From positions 1 to 38,654 of the forward strand of contig JAFGDM010000075.1 of assembly GCA_016932115.1 (NCBI GenBank): a stretch of DNA of 38,654 bases, written 5' to 3'. This document shows, in pieces, positions 32,219 through 38,654 of this stretch. Each line of letters opens with the position of its first letter. Position 1 is the stretch's first letter. The notes under the pieces were generated by a model that was not told where the DNA came from, ran no database searches, and saw only the letters and a program-made list of their open reading frames with translations. The position numbers and the translations under genes are program-made. The stretch comes from Deltaproteobacteria bacterium. GTDB taxonomy: Bacteria > Desulfobacterota > DSM-4660 > Desulfatiglandales > HGW-15.

Positions 32219-32268
32219 CTCCTTTCGTGTTTTCGTGTTTCAAAAGTGACGAAGTCGTAAAAAGTGGG

Positions 32269-32766
32269 TCAGACTATTGTGTGTGCCGCTTCCAGCGCTT
32301 TCTTGGTCAATCCTTTCCTGTAAGCTTCCAGCCTATCCGCAATATCGGGGAATTTGAGTGCAAGGATCTCCGCAGCAAGCACAGATGCATTGGTCGCTCC
32401 TCCTTTGCCGATGGAGACGGTGGCCACCGGGATCCCCGGCGGCATTTGAACCGTGGCAAGAAGAGCATCCATCCCCTTCAGAGGCGAGGAATCAATCGGT
32501 ACGCCGATGACCGGCAGGGTCGTGTGGGCCGCCATGAACCCGGCCAGGTGAGCGGCCCACCCGGCGCCTGCGATGATCACATGAAGCCCCCTTTCAACTG
32601 CGCTCATCGCATATTCCTGCGCCTGTTTGGGTGTGCGGTGGGCTGAAATCACAGCCGCTTCATAAGGGATCTTTAGTCCCTTGAGCATTTCCGTGGCGCC
32701 TTTCATCACGTCGGCGTCCGACGTGCTTCCCATGACGACGCCGACAAGCGGTTTTTCATACTTCAT
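32269..32766 (-). CDS. purE: N5-carboxyaminoimidazole ribonucleotide mutase PurE
   Basis: PurE (class I) moves the carboxyl group of N5-CAIR to form CAIR in de novo purine synthesis. The 165-residue protein shows VGVVMGSTSDADVM (phosphate site), the SAHRTP motif with the catalytic His, GAGWAAHLAGFMA, IGVPIDSSPLKGMDALL and QMPPGIPVATVSIG. AAGGAG lies 7 bases before the ATG at 32766. No purK is adjacent. The run of tsaC, purE and the DUF3786 gene is co-oriented but loosely spaced. Confidence 0.97.
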   Translation of the reverse strand: MKYEKPLVGVVMGSTSDADVMKGATEMLKGLKIPYEAAVISAHRTPKQAQEYAMSAVERGLHVIIAGAGWAAHLAGFMAAHTTLPVIGVPIDSSPLKGMDALLATVQMPPGIPVATVSIGKGGATNASVLAAEILALKFPDIADRLEAYRKGLTKKALEAAHTIV

Positions 32767-32787
32767 ACGTTTCTCCTTACACAACCT

Positions 32788-32819
32788 CCCTCCCCTTTAT
32801 CCCCACCAACAGGGGAGGG
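32788..32819 (-). terminator. Stem-loop between the DUF3786 gene and purE
   Basis: CCCTCCCC (32788-32795) pairs with GGGGAGGG (32812-32819). It lies 20 bases before purE on the minus strand. No T run follows on that strand, so it may be a weak terminator or leader hairpin. Next to it TTGCAGAGG..GCCGG occurs twice (32864-32879, 32883-32899). Confidence 0.45.
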
Positions 32820-32926
32820 AAATTTGGTTTATCCTTTTCCAGCAGGAAAAAGGAAGCCGCTTCTTGCAGAGGGAGCCGGATTTTGCAGAGGAAAGCCGGC
32901 AGCCTTCAATAATCAATGTACAATGT

Positions 32927-33571
32927 TCAATGCCCCTGTTTTGCCATTCCTATCAACGGATACACCACCGTCCCCGCCAGCCAAGCAATGTCCTCCGCAG
33001 AAAGAATCCGGATGATGGTTTGATCAAAAAGGATATTCCCTTCAGGAGGAAACTCCTCATCGCCCTTCCACAGGATCAGCACTACGGGGACCATTGGCAG
33101 CGGCCGGAGGAGCACGGATGCATCCCCCTGGTCGAAGGTTTGGGCTCCGTAAGCCTGCTCGGCCAGCGTTACCATGAGCTCCACCTTCTCGCCGAAGGTC
33201 TGAACCAGCGGGTTTTTGGCCCTTCGTTGAAAAGCATCCAGGTAAAATCTCCCATCGGGCACTTCCTGAAAAGATATCCATTCACCCGTCGGTTCGGCTC
33301 CGCTTGAAACCCATGCTCCCTGAAGGTAGTGAAGAACCAACACCTGCTGCTGAATGGGGATCTCCTCTCCCGTCTTTTCAAAAAACACCTCCAAATTCGG
33401 CCACGTGATGCGCAACGCCTGATTTAAGAAAGAGAGTGTAAGAGAGATCGCGCCTGCTTTATTTCTGGTGATGTCCGACCCTGAGAATCGCGCCATCAAG
33501 TCCGGGTTCTTCTCGGAGAGCGTTTCCCTCGCCAAGGCTGCCGCCTGATTGTAGTCGTCTATTCTAGGCAT
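32927..33571 (-). CDS. DUF3786 domain protein
   Basis: A 214-residue soluble protein of unknown function. It has the DUF3786 layout: a helical N-terminus, ITWPNLEVFF, the QQQVLVLHYLQGA segment, then TGEWISFQEVPDGRFYLDAFQRRA and a C-terminal half with PMVPVVLILWKGDEEFPPEG. The family occurs mainly in anaerobes and is often found near corrinoid or one-carbon genes, but no such neighbour is present here. The ATG at 33571 has GGAG 6 bases upstream; a longer frame up to 33700 is unlikely to be translated. It is divergent from the Smr gene. Confidence 0.85.
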   Translation of the reverse strand: MPRIDDYNQAAALARETLSEKNPDLMARFSGSDITRNKAGAISLTLSFLNQALRITWPNLEVFFEKTGEEIPIQQQVLVLHYLQGAWVSSGAEPTGEWISFQEVPDGRFYLDAFQRRAKNPLVQTFGEKVELMVTLAEQAYGAQTFDQGDASVLLRPLPMVPVVLILWKGDEEFPPEGNILFDQTIIRILSAEDIAWLAGTVVYPLIGMAKQGH

Positions 33572-33756
33572 AAGAACTCCACAAAGAAGGGTGCACGGTG
33601 CACAGCGCACGGCCCGGGCCGCAAGAGCGACTTTCGGAAGCTTTTCCGGCCGGAAACCGTGTGGTTCGCCCCCCCTAGAACGTTTGATTCTCAACGCCAT
33701 GGCTCGGTACCCTTATCATCTCCGCTAAATCCAGGGTCTCCAGATTCTCTTGAACC

Positions 33757-33765
33757 TGTTATAAT
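33757..33765 (+). promoter_or_regulatory. Extended -10 promoter of the Smr gene
   Basis: TGTTATAAT is a perfect TGnTATAAT extended -10 element, which needs no strong -35; none is present. Transcription should start near 33772, about 30 bases before the Smr ATG. The 230-base gap also holds two tandem GGTGCAC heptamers (33590-33603) of no clear role. Confidence 0.65.
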
Positions 33766-33803
33766 AGAACAGTCAAGGGATATTCAAGGGGGAAACGCCT
33801 CCC

Positions 33804-34466
33804 ATGAAAAAGAAAAAGAAAGACCCTTTCAATCCCGCATTCGAGGCTCTGAAGGATAAGATAAAGCATGTGCGGGAGCTGCCGGAGCCGCCCCTGAAGC
33901 AAGAGCTGCGAAGAAAAGAACCCGATGACGAAATAGGTTTTTTCCTCAACGCTATGTCGGGTGTTGACCCGATTCAACAGGTTAAGGAAAAGGCGGTTCG
34001 ATCGTCTGCAGCCCGTGCCAAACCCGCCCATCCCCCTCCGGATGAGAGAAGAAGGGCTATGGAACATCTTCAGGGATTGGTGCACGGCTCCATTGATCTG
34101 GATATCACGTTCAGCGATGAGTATATCGAAGGGGCTGTCAAAGGCCTTAGCCGAAAACTCATGAAAAAGCTTAAAAGAGGAGAATTGCCGGTACGGGACT
34201 TTATTGATCTTCACGGACTCACCAGGCAGCAGGCTGAAGGGGCAGTCGCCGATTTCGTCCATCAAAGCTATAAAACAGGGCTCAGGTGCATCCTGATCGT
34301 TCACGGCCGCGGTCTCAACTCGCCTGACAGTTTCCCTGTTTTAAAAGAGGGCTTGCCCACATGGCTGGGGCGGGGGAAAACCGGAAAGCTCGTTCTTGCC
34401 TTTTCCACAGCGCGGCCTTACGACGGAGGGACGGGGGCAACGTATGTGCTTCTCCGTAAGCGCTAG
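33804..34466 (+). CDS. Smr-domain protein
   Basis: A 220-residue protein with a basic, disordered N-terminal half (MKKKKKDPF...) and a C-terminal Smr domain at about 131-218. The Smr motifs IDLHGLTRQQA (DLHG at 135-138), IVHGRGLNS (HGRG at 167-170) and PVLKEGLPTWL are all present, and GGTGATYVLLRK closes the domain. Stand-alone Smr proteins are nucleic-acid nucleases, several acting on stalled ribosomes or on structured DNA; the exact role here is not known. A GGGGG lies 11 bases before the ATG. Confidence 0.93.
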   Translation: MKKKKKDPFNPAFEALKDKIKHVRELPEPPLKQELRRKEPDDEIGFFLNAMSGVDPIQQVKEKAVRSSAARAKPAHPPPDERRRAMEHLQGLVHGSIDLDITFSDEYIEGAVKGLSRKLMKKLKRGELPVRDFIDLHGLTRQQAEGAVADFVHQSYKTGLRCILIVHGRGLNSPDSFPVLKEGLPTWLGRGKTGKLVLAFSTARPYDGGTGATYVLLRKR

Positions 34467-34470
34467 CCCG

Positions 34471-34547
34471 GGCTTCTGAAAAAGGCCCATCTGCGGCGTA
34501 TATAAACAGAGGTGCACGGCTACTCAGGCTGCTGAAAAACGCCCATC
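34471..34547. repeat. Two copies of a GGCTnCTGAAAAAnGCCCATC repeat
   Basis: The 21-base unit occurs at 34471-34491 and 34527-34547 with two mismatches. The first copy continues with TGCGGCG. The second runs into the stop codon of the next minus-strand gene. I recognise the CTGAAAAACGCCCATC core as a dispersed intergenic repeat type in related genomes. It fills the gap between two convergent genes; no T-run terminator was seen. Confidence 0.6.
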
Positions 34548-35739
34548 ACTCGGAAAGGCCCTGCCGGGTTTCCTGCTTCAATTCCTCCAGTTTCTCCTGA
34601 ATTTCTTTCGCCTTACCAATGTAGTATTCAACCCTTTTGTAGTGAGGGTCCAAGCTTCGCACCGTTTCCCAGGCCTTGATCGCCTCACTCAGTTGTTCTT
34701 TGCCGTAGTGCTCTATCCCCTTCTTGTAGTACATCTCCTTGCAAAGCTCTTCCGTCTCTTCTAAGAAAGCGCGGCTTTGCCGGCAATCGCTTCGATGGCG
34801 AAGGGAGGCTGTAAAATACTCTCTGGCTGCCTGGTAATCCTGTTTTTGAAACGACGACAATCCCAGCTCAAAAAAAGCGGTGCAAGCATAGTCCAAAGCC
34901 GGTTGATCATCAGGGTAGACAGACAAAACCTTGTTGAATTCAAAAAGAGCTTCTTGATACCGACCCTCTCTTAGAAGCTCTGCACCCAGTTCACGGTAGC
35001 CGGCGATTTGATACGCCTCTTCCGCCTTGTCCATCTTGGTCAGCACATGCCTCTCCTCATGTTCCCTATCGGTCAACGCCCAATCCCGGTAGCCCACCGG
35101 GATATCCTTTTCCTCCTCTTCCACTTCCACCTTTTTCTGAGCAGGTCTTTCCGTAATCCGACCACCAGGAGAGGGAACCTTAACCTCCTGCCCAATTCTC
35201 ACGAAGTCGGCATCCTGGATTTGATTGTACCCGGCTATGACGGGAAACTTAGCAGGATCGCCGTAATATATCATCGCAAGCTTTGAAAGGCTCTCCCCGG
35301 GCTGAATTTTGTGGATGAGATACGCCTCCTGGACAGGTTGCCGTTTTCTTGAGGTAAGCCTCTCCAGGGCGCCCTTATGGTCCGGCCACAGCCTCAAGGC
35401 CTTAAGAAAATGACGACGAGCGGTTGAAAATTCTCCCTCCTTTTCGAAACTTCGGCCCATAGTGTATTGCTCTTCAGCAAGGCCCCTGAGCTTCTCCTCG
35501 GTTCGGCGTAACCCCTCAACGGCTTCCCTCTTGTCAGGACAAACGGTCAAAGCAATTTGATATCCTCTAAGAGCTTCGACCCATTCATCCGTCTCCTCAT
35601 TGCCGGCGGCCTCTTGGAGTGAACTCATGAGGAATGCCTCCTCGGGCCTTTCCCTAATTGGTTCTTCGGCGAGGTGAACACAACCGGCCGAACATCCAAT
35701 ACAAAGAAAAAACAAGAAGATTACATGTCGGGAATTCAT
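34546..35739 (-). CDS. LysM and TPR lipoprotein
   Basis: A 397-residue exported protein. The signal peptide ends in a double Cys region (Cys16 or Cys20, SAGC), so it is probably a lipoprotein. TPR-like helical repeats lie at about 50-125. One LysM domain (about 140-192, with IHKIQPGESLSKLAMIYYGD) binds peptidoglycan sugars in this family. An acidic linker follows, then three more TPR units (about 245-385, with LLREGRYQEALFEFNKVLSV). The C-terminus is a charged coiled coil. It starts 7 bases after the NodB gene stop, so they are one operon. It may be an envelope scaffold; no enzyme domain is seen. Confidence 0.88.
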   Translation of the reverse strand: MNSRHVIFLFFLCIGCSAGCVHLAEEPIRERPEEAFLMSSLQEAAGNEETDEWVEALRGYQIALTVCPDKREAVEGLRRTEEKLRGLAEEQYTMGRSFEKEGEFSTARRHFLKALRLWPDHKGALERLTSRKRQPVQEAYLIHKIQPGESLSKLAMIYYGDPAKFPVIAGYNQIQDADFVRIGQEVKVPSPGGRITERPAQKKVEVEEEEKDIPVGYRDWALTDREHEERHVLTKMDKAEEAYQIAGYRELGAELLREGRYQEALFEFNKVLSVYPDDQPALDYACTAFFELGLSSFQKQDYQAAREYFTASLRHRSDCRQSRAFLEETEELCKEMYYKKGIEHYGKEQLSEAIKAWETVRSLDPHYKRVEYYIGKAKEIQEKLEELKQETRQGLSE

Positions 35740-35746
35740 GAGCAGA

Positions 35747-36787
35747 CTACCTTAGGGATAGATCAAAGAACGTGTTGAGGGTATCTATGAAACTCTCCAT
35801 GTCTTTTCTTAATATTTGATCTCGTCTCAGCGCCAATGGATCTGAAAAAAACGGGTTCCCCCCTCTATTCACCGAAAGGGCCGTCTTATAACCCGCCTCC
35901 TCGCAAAGACTCAAGACCAGTTGGTTGTAATCACCATAGGGAAAGGCAAAGTAGGTCGTATCCTGATTGAGCTTCCTATCGATTATCTCTTTGGACCGGA
36001 TGAGTTCTTCCCTGATCCTTTTTATGTAGCGGTGGTCATCTTCCCCTTGCTTTTTTTTGGTAAGGTCGCAATGGCTGAGAGAATGGGACCCCACTTCGAA
36101 ACCGTCCTCCTTCATTTCCCGAAGCTGTTCCCAGGTTAGGGAATTGGACGATGCCCCGATAAAATCCGTGTAAATGAAAAGGCAGGCCTTATAATTATAC
36201 TTCTTGAGAATAGGATAGGCGATCTCGTAAGCCGACCTGTAGCCGTCATCCAGGTTAATCACCACGGCCTTCCTCGGGATCCTTCTGCGATAGGCAAGAA
36301 AATCCTGAAGCTCCACCATGGATATAACCCGGTAGTCGTTTTCTTTGAGATAGCGCATCTGCTCTTCAAAGAGAAGCTTCGTCATGCATAGAGCTGATTC
36401 GCAGCGCTCTGCAAGGCGATGATAACAAAGAATAGGAACCGTCTGATACCCCTCCGGCGCCAGCCCTCCCGTGCGCTTCTCCGTCAGGGGAATGACAATG
36501 AAATTACCCTCTTCAAAGGGGACTCCCTCGTTTTCCTCCTCGATGATCCAAGCCCTACTTTTGTCTTTTAGAAACCTCTCGGCCAGGCCTTCGGCTGTTT
36601 CGCCCGCCCGCACCCTATAGACAACGAGGTCCTCGGACTGGAAGACAAGAGGTCGCACATCAGGGATATCCTCTTGAGTCTCAAAAAAGCCGGACAGGCT
36701 CGCACATGCCGACAGTAAAAGACCACACCCGACAAAGAACAAAACACGGAGGCTAGCTCTGACAAACGCCGCCTTTACCCAGTTCAT
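35747..36787 (-). CDS. LysM-containing polysaccharide deacetylase (NodB) lipoprotein
   Basis: A 346-residue lipoprotein (LLLSAC, Cys28). A degenerate LysM domain (about 55-101, YRVRAGETAEGLAERFL) precedes a NodB/CE4 deacetylase domain (about 115-310) with VPILCYHRL, the metal and base motif INLDDGYRS (Asp180, Asp181), the His pair GSHSLSHCDL (His235, His239) and FAFPYGDYN. CE4 enzymes remove N- or O-acetyl groups from peptidoglycan or exported polysaccharide. The ATG at 36787 has GAGGAG 7 bases upstream; an ATG at 36793 is too close to it. The start overlaps the cyclase gene by 35 bases, so translation is coupled. Confidence 0.92.
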   Translation of the reverse strand: MNWVKAAFVRASLRVLFFVGCGLLLSACASLSGFFETQEDIPDVRPLVFQSEDLVVYRVRAGETAEGLAERFLKDKSRAWIIEEENEGVPFEEGNFIVIPLTEKRTGGLAPEGYQTVPILCYHRLAERCESALCMTKLLFEEQMRYLKENDYRVISMVELQDFLAYRRRIPRKAVVINLDDGYRSAYEIAYPILKKYNYKACLFIYTDFIGASSNSLTWEQLREMKEDGFEVGSHSLSHCDLTKKKQGEDDHRYIKRIREELIRSKEIIDRKLNQDTTYFAFPYGDYNQLVLSLCEEAGYKTALSVNRGGNPFFSDPLALRRDQILRKDMESFIDTLNTFFDLSLR

Positions 36788-38372
36788 GAGCATTCTCCTC
36801 GAACCCCATAACGCAATAAACAGTAATCCCTTTTTTCCTGCCTTTTAGCGGAGCCATGCCCCTTTCCTCCACCCTTAGAGCTTTCTTATTTTGAACCGCA
36901 TCATAGGTTCTTTGAGTCACTAGAATCTCTCCGCCCTTGGCAATCGATGTCAGTCTGGCGGCCACGTTGACATTGTCTCCGATAACCGTGTACTCCATTC
37001 TTCTGGACGAGCCTAGGTTCCCCGCAACCACTTCTCCTGAATTCATTCCGATGCCTACTCCCAGTTTGAAGTATGCCTTACCCCTCTGCTCATTCAGCGC
37101 GGCAACACTCCTCTGAATTTCCAAAGCAGCTTTCACGGCGGCTTCCGCATGTTTTGGTTCCGCCAAGGGAGCCCCGAAAACAGCCATAGCTTCGTCCCCG
37201 AGAAATTTATTGAGGTGGCCCCCATGTTTAATAACCGCATCCGTCACCCTGGTCAGGTAATTGTTGAGAAGATCCAGAACGGCCTCAGGATCTTTGTTTT
37301 CAGAAATACTCGTGAATCCTCTGATGTCCGCAAAAAGGACGGTTGCCTGCACCTTGGAGCCCTTCATCCATTCATCGTTCGGATTCGCAAGGATCATGTT
37401 TACAATTTCAGGCGTAACATAGCGACCAAAAGAATCCTTGATCTTTTCATTAAGTTCCAGGTCTTCCGCCATCCTGTTAAACGCATAGGCTAGGTCTCCC
37501 AGCTCATCATTGCGAAAAGTCTTTACGCGGTAATTGAATCTTCCCATGCCGAGGGCATTGGCCGACTCGCGAAGCTGTCTAATCGGCCCTGAGAAATACA
37601 TGCTCAACCCAAGGCTTAAAAGGATACCGAGGGCAGTCATGAGCAAGGTCAGAACCAGGATGAAAAATTTTGCTTCCCCAAGGTTCTCGGCAATTTTTTT
37701 CCGGGAAATAGCCAGGTGAACCCCGCCGACTTTAAGTTTTTGATAGAATACGGGCATTTCGAAATAAAGGAGATCTTCGTCCCCGTACCGTATCATACCG
37801 GCGCTTACCTCACTTCCAACATCAATCAACTTGACCTCCTTGGGACGATGATAGGGTTTCCCCACCATTTCCATGCGATTGTGGGCTTTGATGATGCCTT
37901 TGCGATCCGTGATAAGAGCAAACACAACCTGCTCGTTTTCTGCAATGTTCTTGACAAGCTGAAACATGGCGAGATCTTCATCGCCAAGGATTTTGTCAGG
38001 AGCGCTGTTTGCCGCAGTCCGGATCAGACTTACTCCTAGGTCCTTAAGATGTTTGGTGAATTGGTCTTTTTGCCGGCCTAGTATGGTGACACTGATTGTG
38101 AAAATGACTACGCAGACGAGAAGGGTGGACATCACGGCCAGTTTGAGAAAAATAGGTATTCTCACCTTCCGGCTTCTTCTTTCCTCTTTTCGGCGATCTG
38201 TGCCGTTTCTCTTTTCCGGACCTACAAAAGGCTCCAGGCTCTTTCTCCTGTCCTCACCTCCGCGCCTCTCCCTCCCGCTTCTTCTTTCCAGCGGATAGGT
38301 GGAAAGGGACCGATCGGTGCCCTCCGGTCCGCTCTTTTCTGTTTTCGGCGGGTCAAGGAGGTTGGAGTTCAT
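36753..38372 (-). CDS. Membrane-bound class III adenylate cyclase with HAMP domain
   Basis: A 539-residue sensor cyclase. The N-terminal 70 residues are highly charged with repeated RRxGxxRR and DRRK motifs. Two membrane helices (about 72-98, 235-260) flank an extracytoplasmic sensor of about 130 residues. HAMP follows (about 258-312), then a class III cyclase domain (about 340-520). Metal ligands Asp349 (FADIRGFT) and Asp393 (FLGDEAMAVFG) are present. Lys389 and Asp466 indicate ATP rather than GTP, and Asn469 and Arg473 (NVAARL) complete the site, so it looks active. ATG 38372 was chosen; a GTG at 38408 is possible, and neither has a good ribosome binding site. Confidence 0.93.
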   Translation of the reverse strand: MNSNLLDPPKTEKSGPEGTDRSLSTYPLERRSGRERRGGEDRRKSLEPFVGPEKRNGTDRRKEERRSRKVRIPIFLKLAVMSTLLVCVVIFTISVTILGRQKDQFTKHLKDLGVSLIRTAANSAPDKILGDEDLAMFQLVKNIAENEQVVFALITDRKGIIKAHNRMEMVGKPYHRPKEVKLIDVGSEVSAGMIRYGDEDLLYFEMPVFYQKLKVGGVHLAISRKKIAENLGEAKFFILVLTLLMTALGILLSLGLSMYFSGPIRQLRESANALGMGRFNYRVKTFRNDELGDLAYAFNRMAEDLELNEKIKDSFGRYVTPEIVNMILANPNDEWMKGSKVQATVLFADIRGFTSISENKDPEAVLDLLNNYLTRVTDAVIKHGGHLNKFLGDEAMAVFGAPLAEPKHAEAAVKAALEIQRSVAALNEQRGKAYFKLGVGIGMNSGEVVAGNLGSSRRMEYTVIGDNVNVAARLTSIAKGGEILVTQRTYDAVQNKKALRVEERGMAPLKGRKKGITVYCVMGFEENAHELGKGGVCQS

Positions 38373-38488
38373 AAATTCGGGGCGTCTTCTCAATTCAGTG
38401 TGCCGCACAGGCCAAGCTTTGGATAAGTCCTGTCAGTTTTCAGATCTTGCTTCCCATTGCGGCGAAGCCTTTAAGTTCAATTATTCTA

Positions 38489-38517
38489 TATTGTATTTTA
38501 TTAAACCAAAGCTGTCA
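38489..38517 (-). promoter_or_regulatory. Sigma70-type promoter of the cyclase operon
   Basis: On the minus strand TTGACA (38512-38517) and TACAAT (38489-38494) are 17 bases apart, close to perfect. The transcript should start near 38482, about 110 bases before the cyclase ATG. Confidence 0.82.
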
Positions 38518-38569
38518 ATCTCGTTGACGCTTGCTTTCTATAATTCGCCCTTTTTGGGCACCGCTACAT

Positions 38570-38598
38570 TTGACATCCCTGATTTTGTGGCGTATCTG
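38570..38598 (+). promoter_or_regulatory. Divergent sigma70-type promoter at the right edge
   Basis: TTGACA (38570-38575) and TATCTG (38593-38598) are 17 bases apart on the plus strand, reading out of the window toward an AGGAGG and ATG. Confidence 0.55.
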
Positions 38599-38627
38599 AA
38601 AAATTGTCGCACAGGAGGCCGGGCTGA

Positions 38628-38654
38628 ATGCTTTTATCCCGGAAATCACCTATC
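38628..38654 (+). CDS. Start of an unidentified gene cut by the window edge
   Basis: ATG follows AGGAGG (38613-38618) by 9 bases and a promoter-like sequence by about 30. Nine codons (MLLSRKSPI) are open to the edge. Too short to assign a function. Confidence 0.4.

Noticed and set aside
33590-33603. Tandem GGTGCAC heptamers
   Set aside because: Only two copies and no link to a gene start or known site; probably chance.
33759-34304. 181-codon minus-strand open frame
   Set aside because: Antisense to the Smr gene, whose motifs and promoter are clear.

Overview
The window looks like chromosomal DNA of an anaerobic Gram-negative bacterium. My best guess is a member of the Desulfobacterota (former Deltaproteobacteria) of sulfate-reducing or syntrophic habit. 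The reasons are a type IV pilus secretin operon (outer membrane), a tungsten-type aldehyde:ferredoxin oxidoreductase (strict anaerobe), a short-chain fatty acid carrier, many LIV-type transporter genes, DUF3786 and DUF5658 proteins, and short palindromic repeats of a kind I associate with that group. This assignment is inference from gene content. No rRNA, tRNA, CRISPR, prophage or insertion sequence was seen.

Layout. (1) 1-3.6 kb: surE (+) converges on an AtoE-type fatty acid carrier (-), followed by lepB (-). (2) 3.66-9.4 kb: a strong sigma70-like promoter leads into a small HTH gene and pilM-pilN-pilO-pilP-pilQ (+); a palindromic MITE-like element sits between pilP and pilQ. (3) 9.5-9.85 kb: a lone DUF5658 membrane protein, then about 430 bp without a recognisable gene. 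(4) 10.3-15.8 kb (-): a thiamin-salvage operon read as promoter, TPP riboswitch, terminator, cytX, thiW, a fused double-ATPase ecfA, ecfT and a thiD-thiN fusion. Most junctions overlap by a few bases. (5) 15.8-31.3 kb (-): a long co-oriented run read from a near-consensus sigma54 promoter at about 31.3 kb. It holds a class III aminotransferase, a divergent carbamoyltransferase, an M20 deacylase, two complete and different LIV ABC importers (K-H-M-G-F twice) and an AOR-family oxidoreductase. (6) 31.5-33.6 kb (-): tsaC, purE and a DUF3786 gene. (7) 33.75-34.5 kb (+): an Smr-domain gene behind an extended -10 promoter. (8) 34.5-38.5 kb (-): a three-gene operon of membrane adenylate cyclase, LysM-NodB deacetylase lipoprotein and LysM-TPR lipoprotein, read from a very good sigma70-like promoter. 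A divergent promoter fires rightward into a gene that is only just entered at the window edge.

How the genes work together. Block 2 is the inner-membrane alignment complex and outer-membrane secretin of type IV pili. Block 4 takes up the pyrimidine (CytX) and thiazole (ThiW-ECF) halves of thiamin and joins them (ThiD-ThiN), with shut-off by TPP. Block 5 is the most interesting part. It reads as a catabolic cassette: import of one or two amino-acid-like compounds, removal of an acyl or carbamoyl group, transamination to an aldehyde or oxo acid, and possibly ferredoxin-linked oxidation of that aldehyde by AOR. The substrate is unknown. The carbamoyltransferase lacks several hallmark residues for ornithine. 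Block 8 suggests cAMP signalling tied to cell-wall remodelling.

Start codons were chosen by Shine-Dalgarno match, overlap with the upstream stop and family N-termini. Several differ from the longest open frame.
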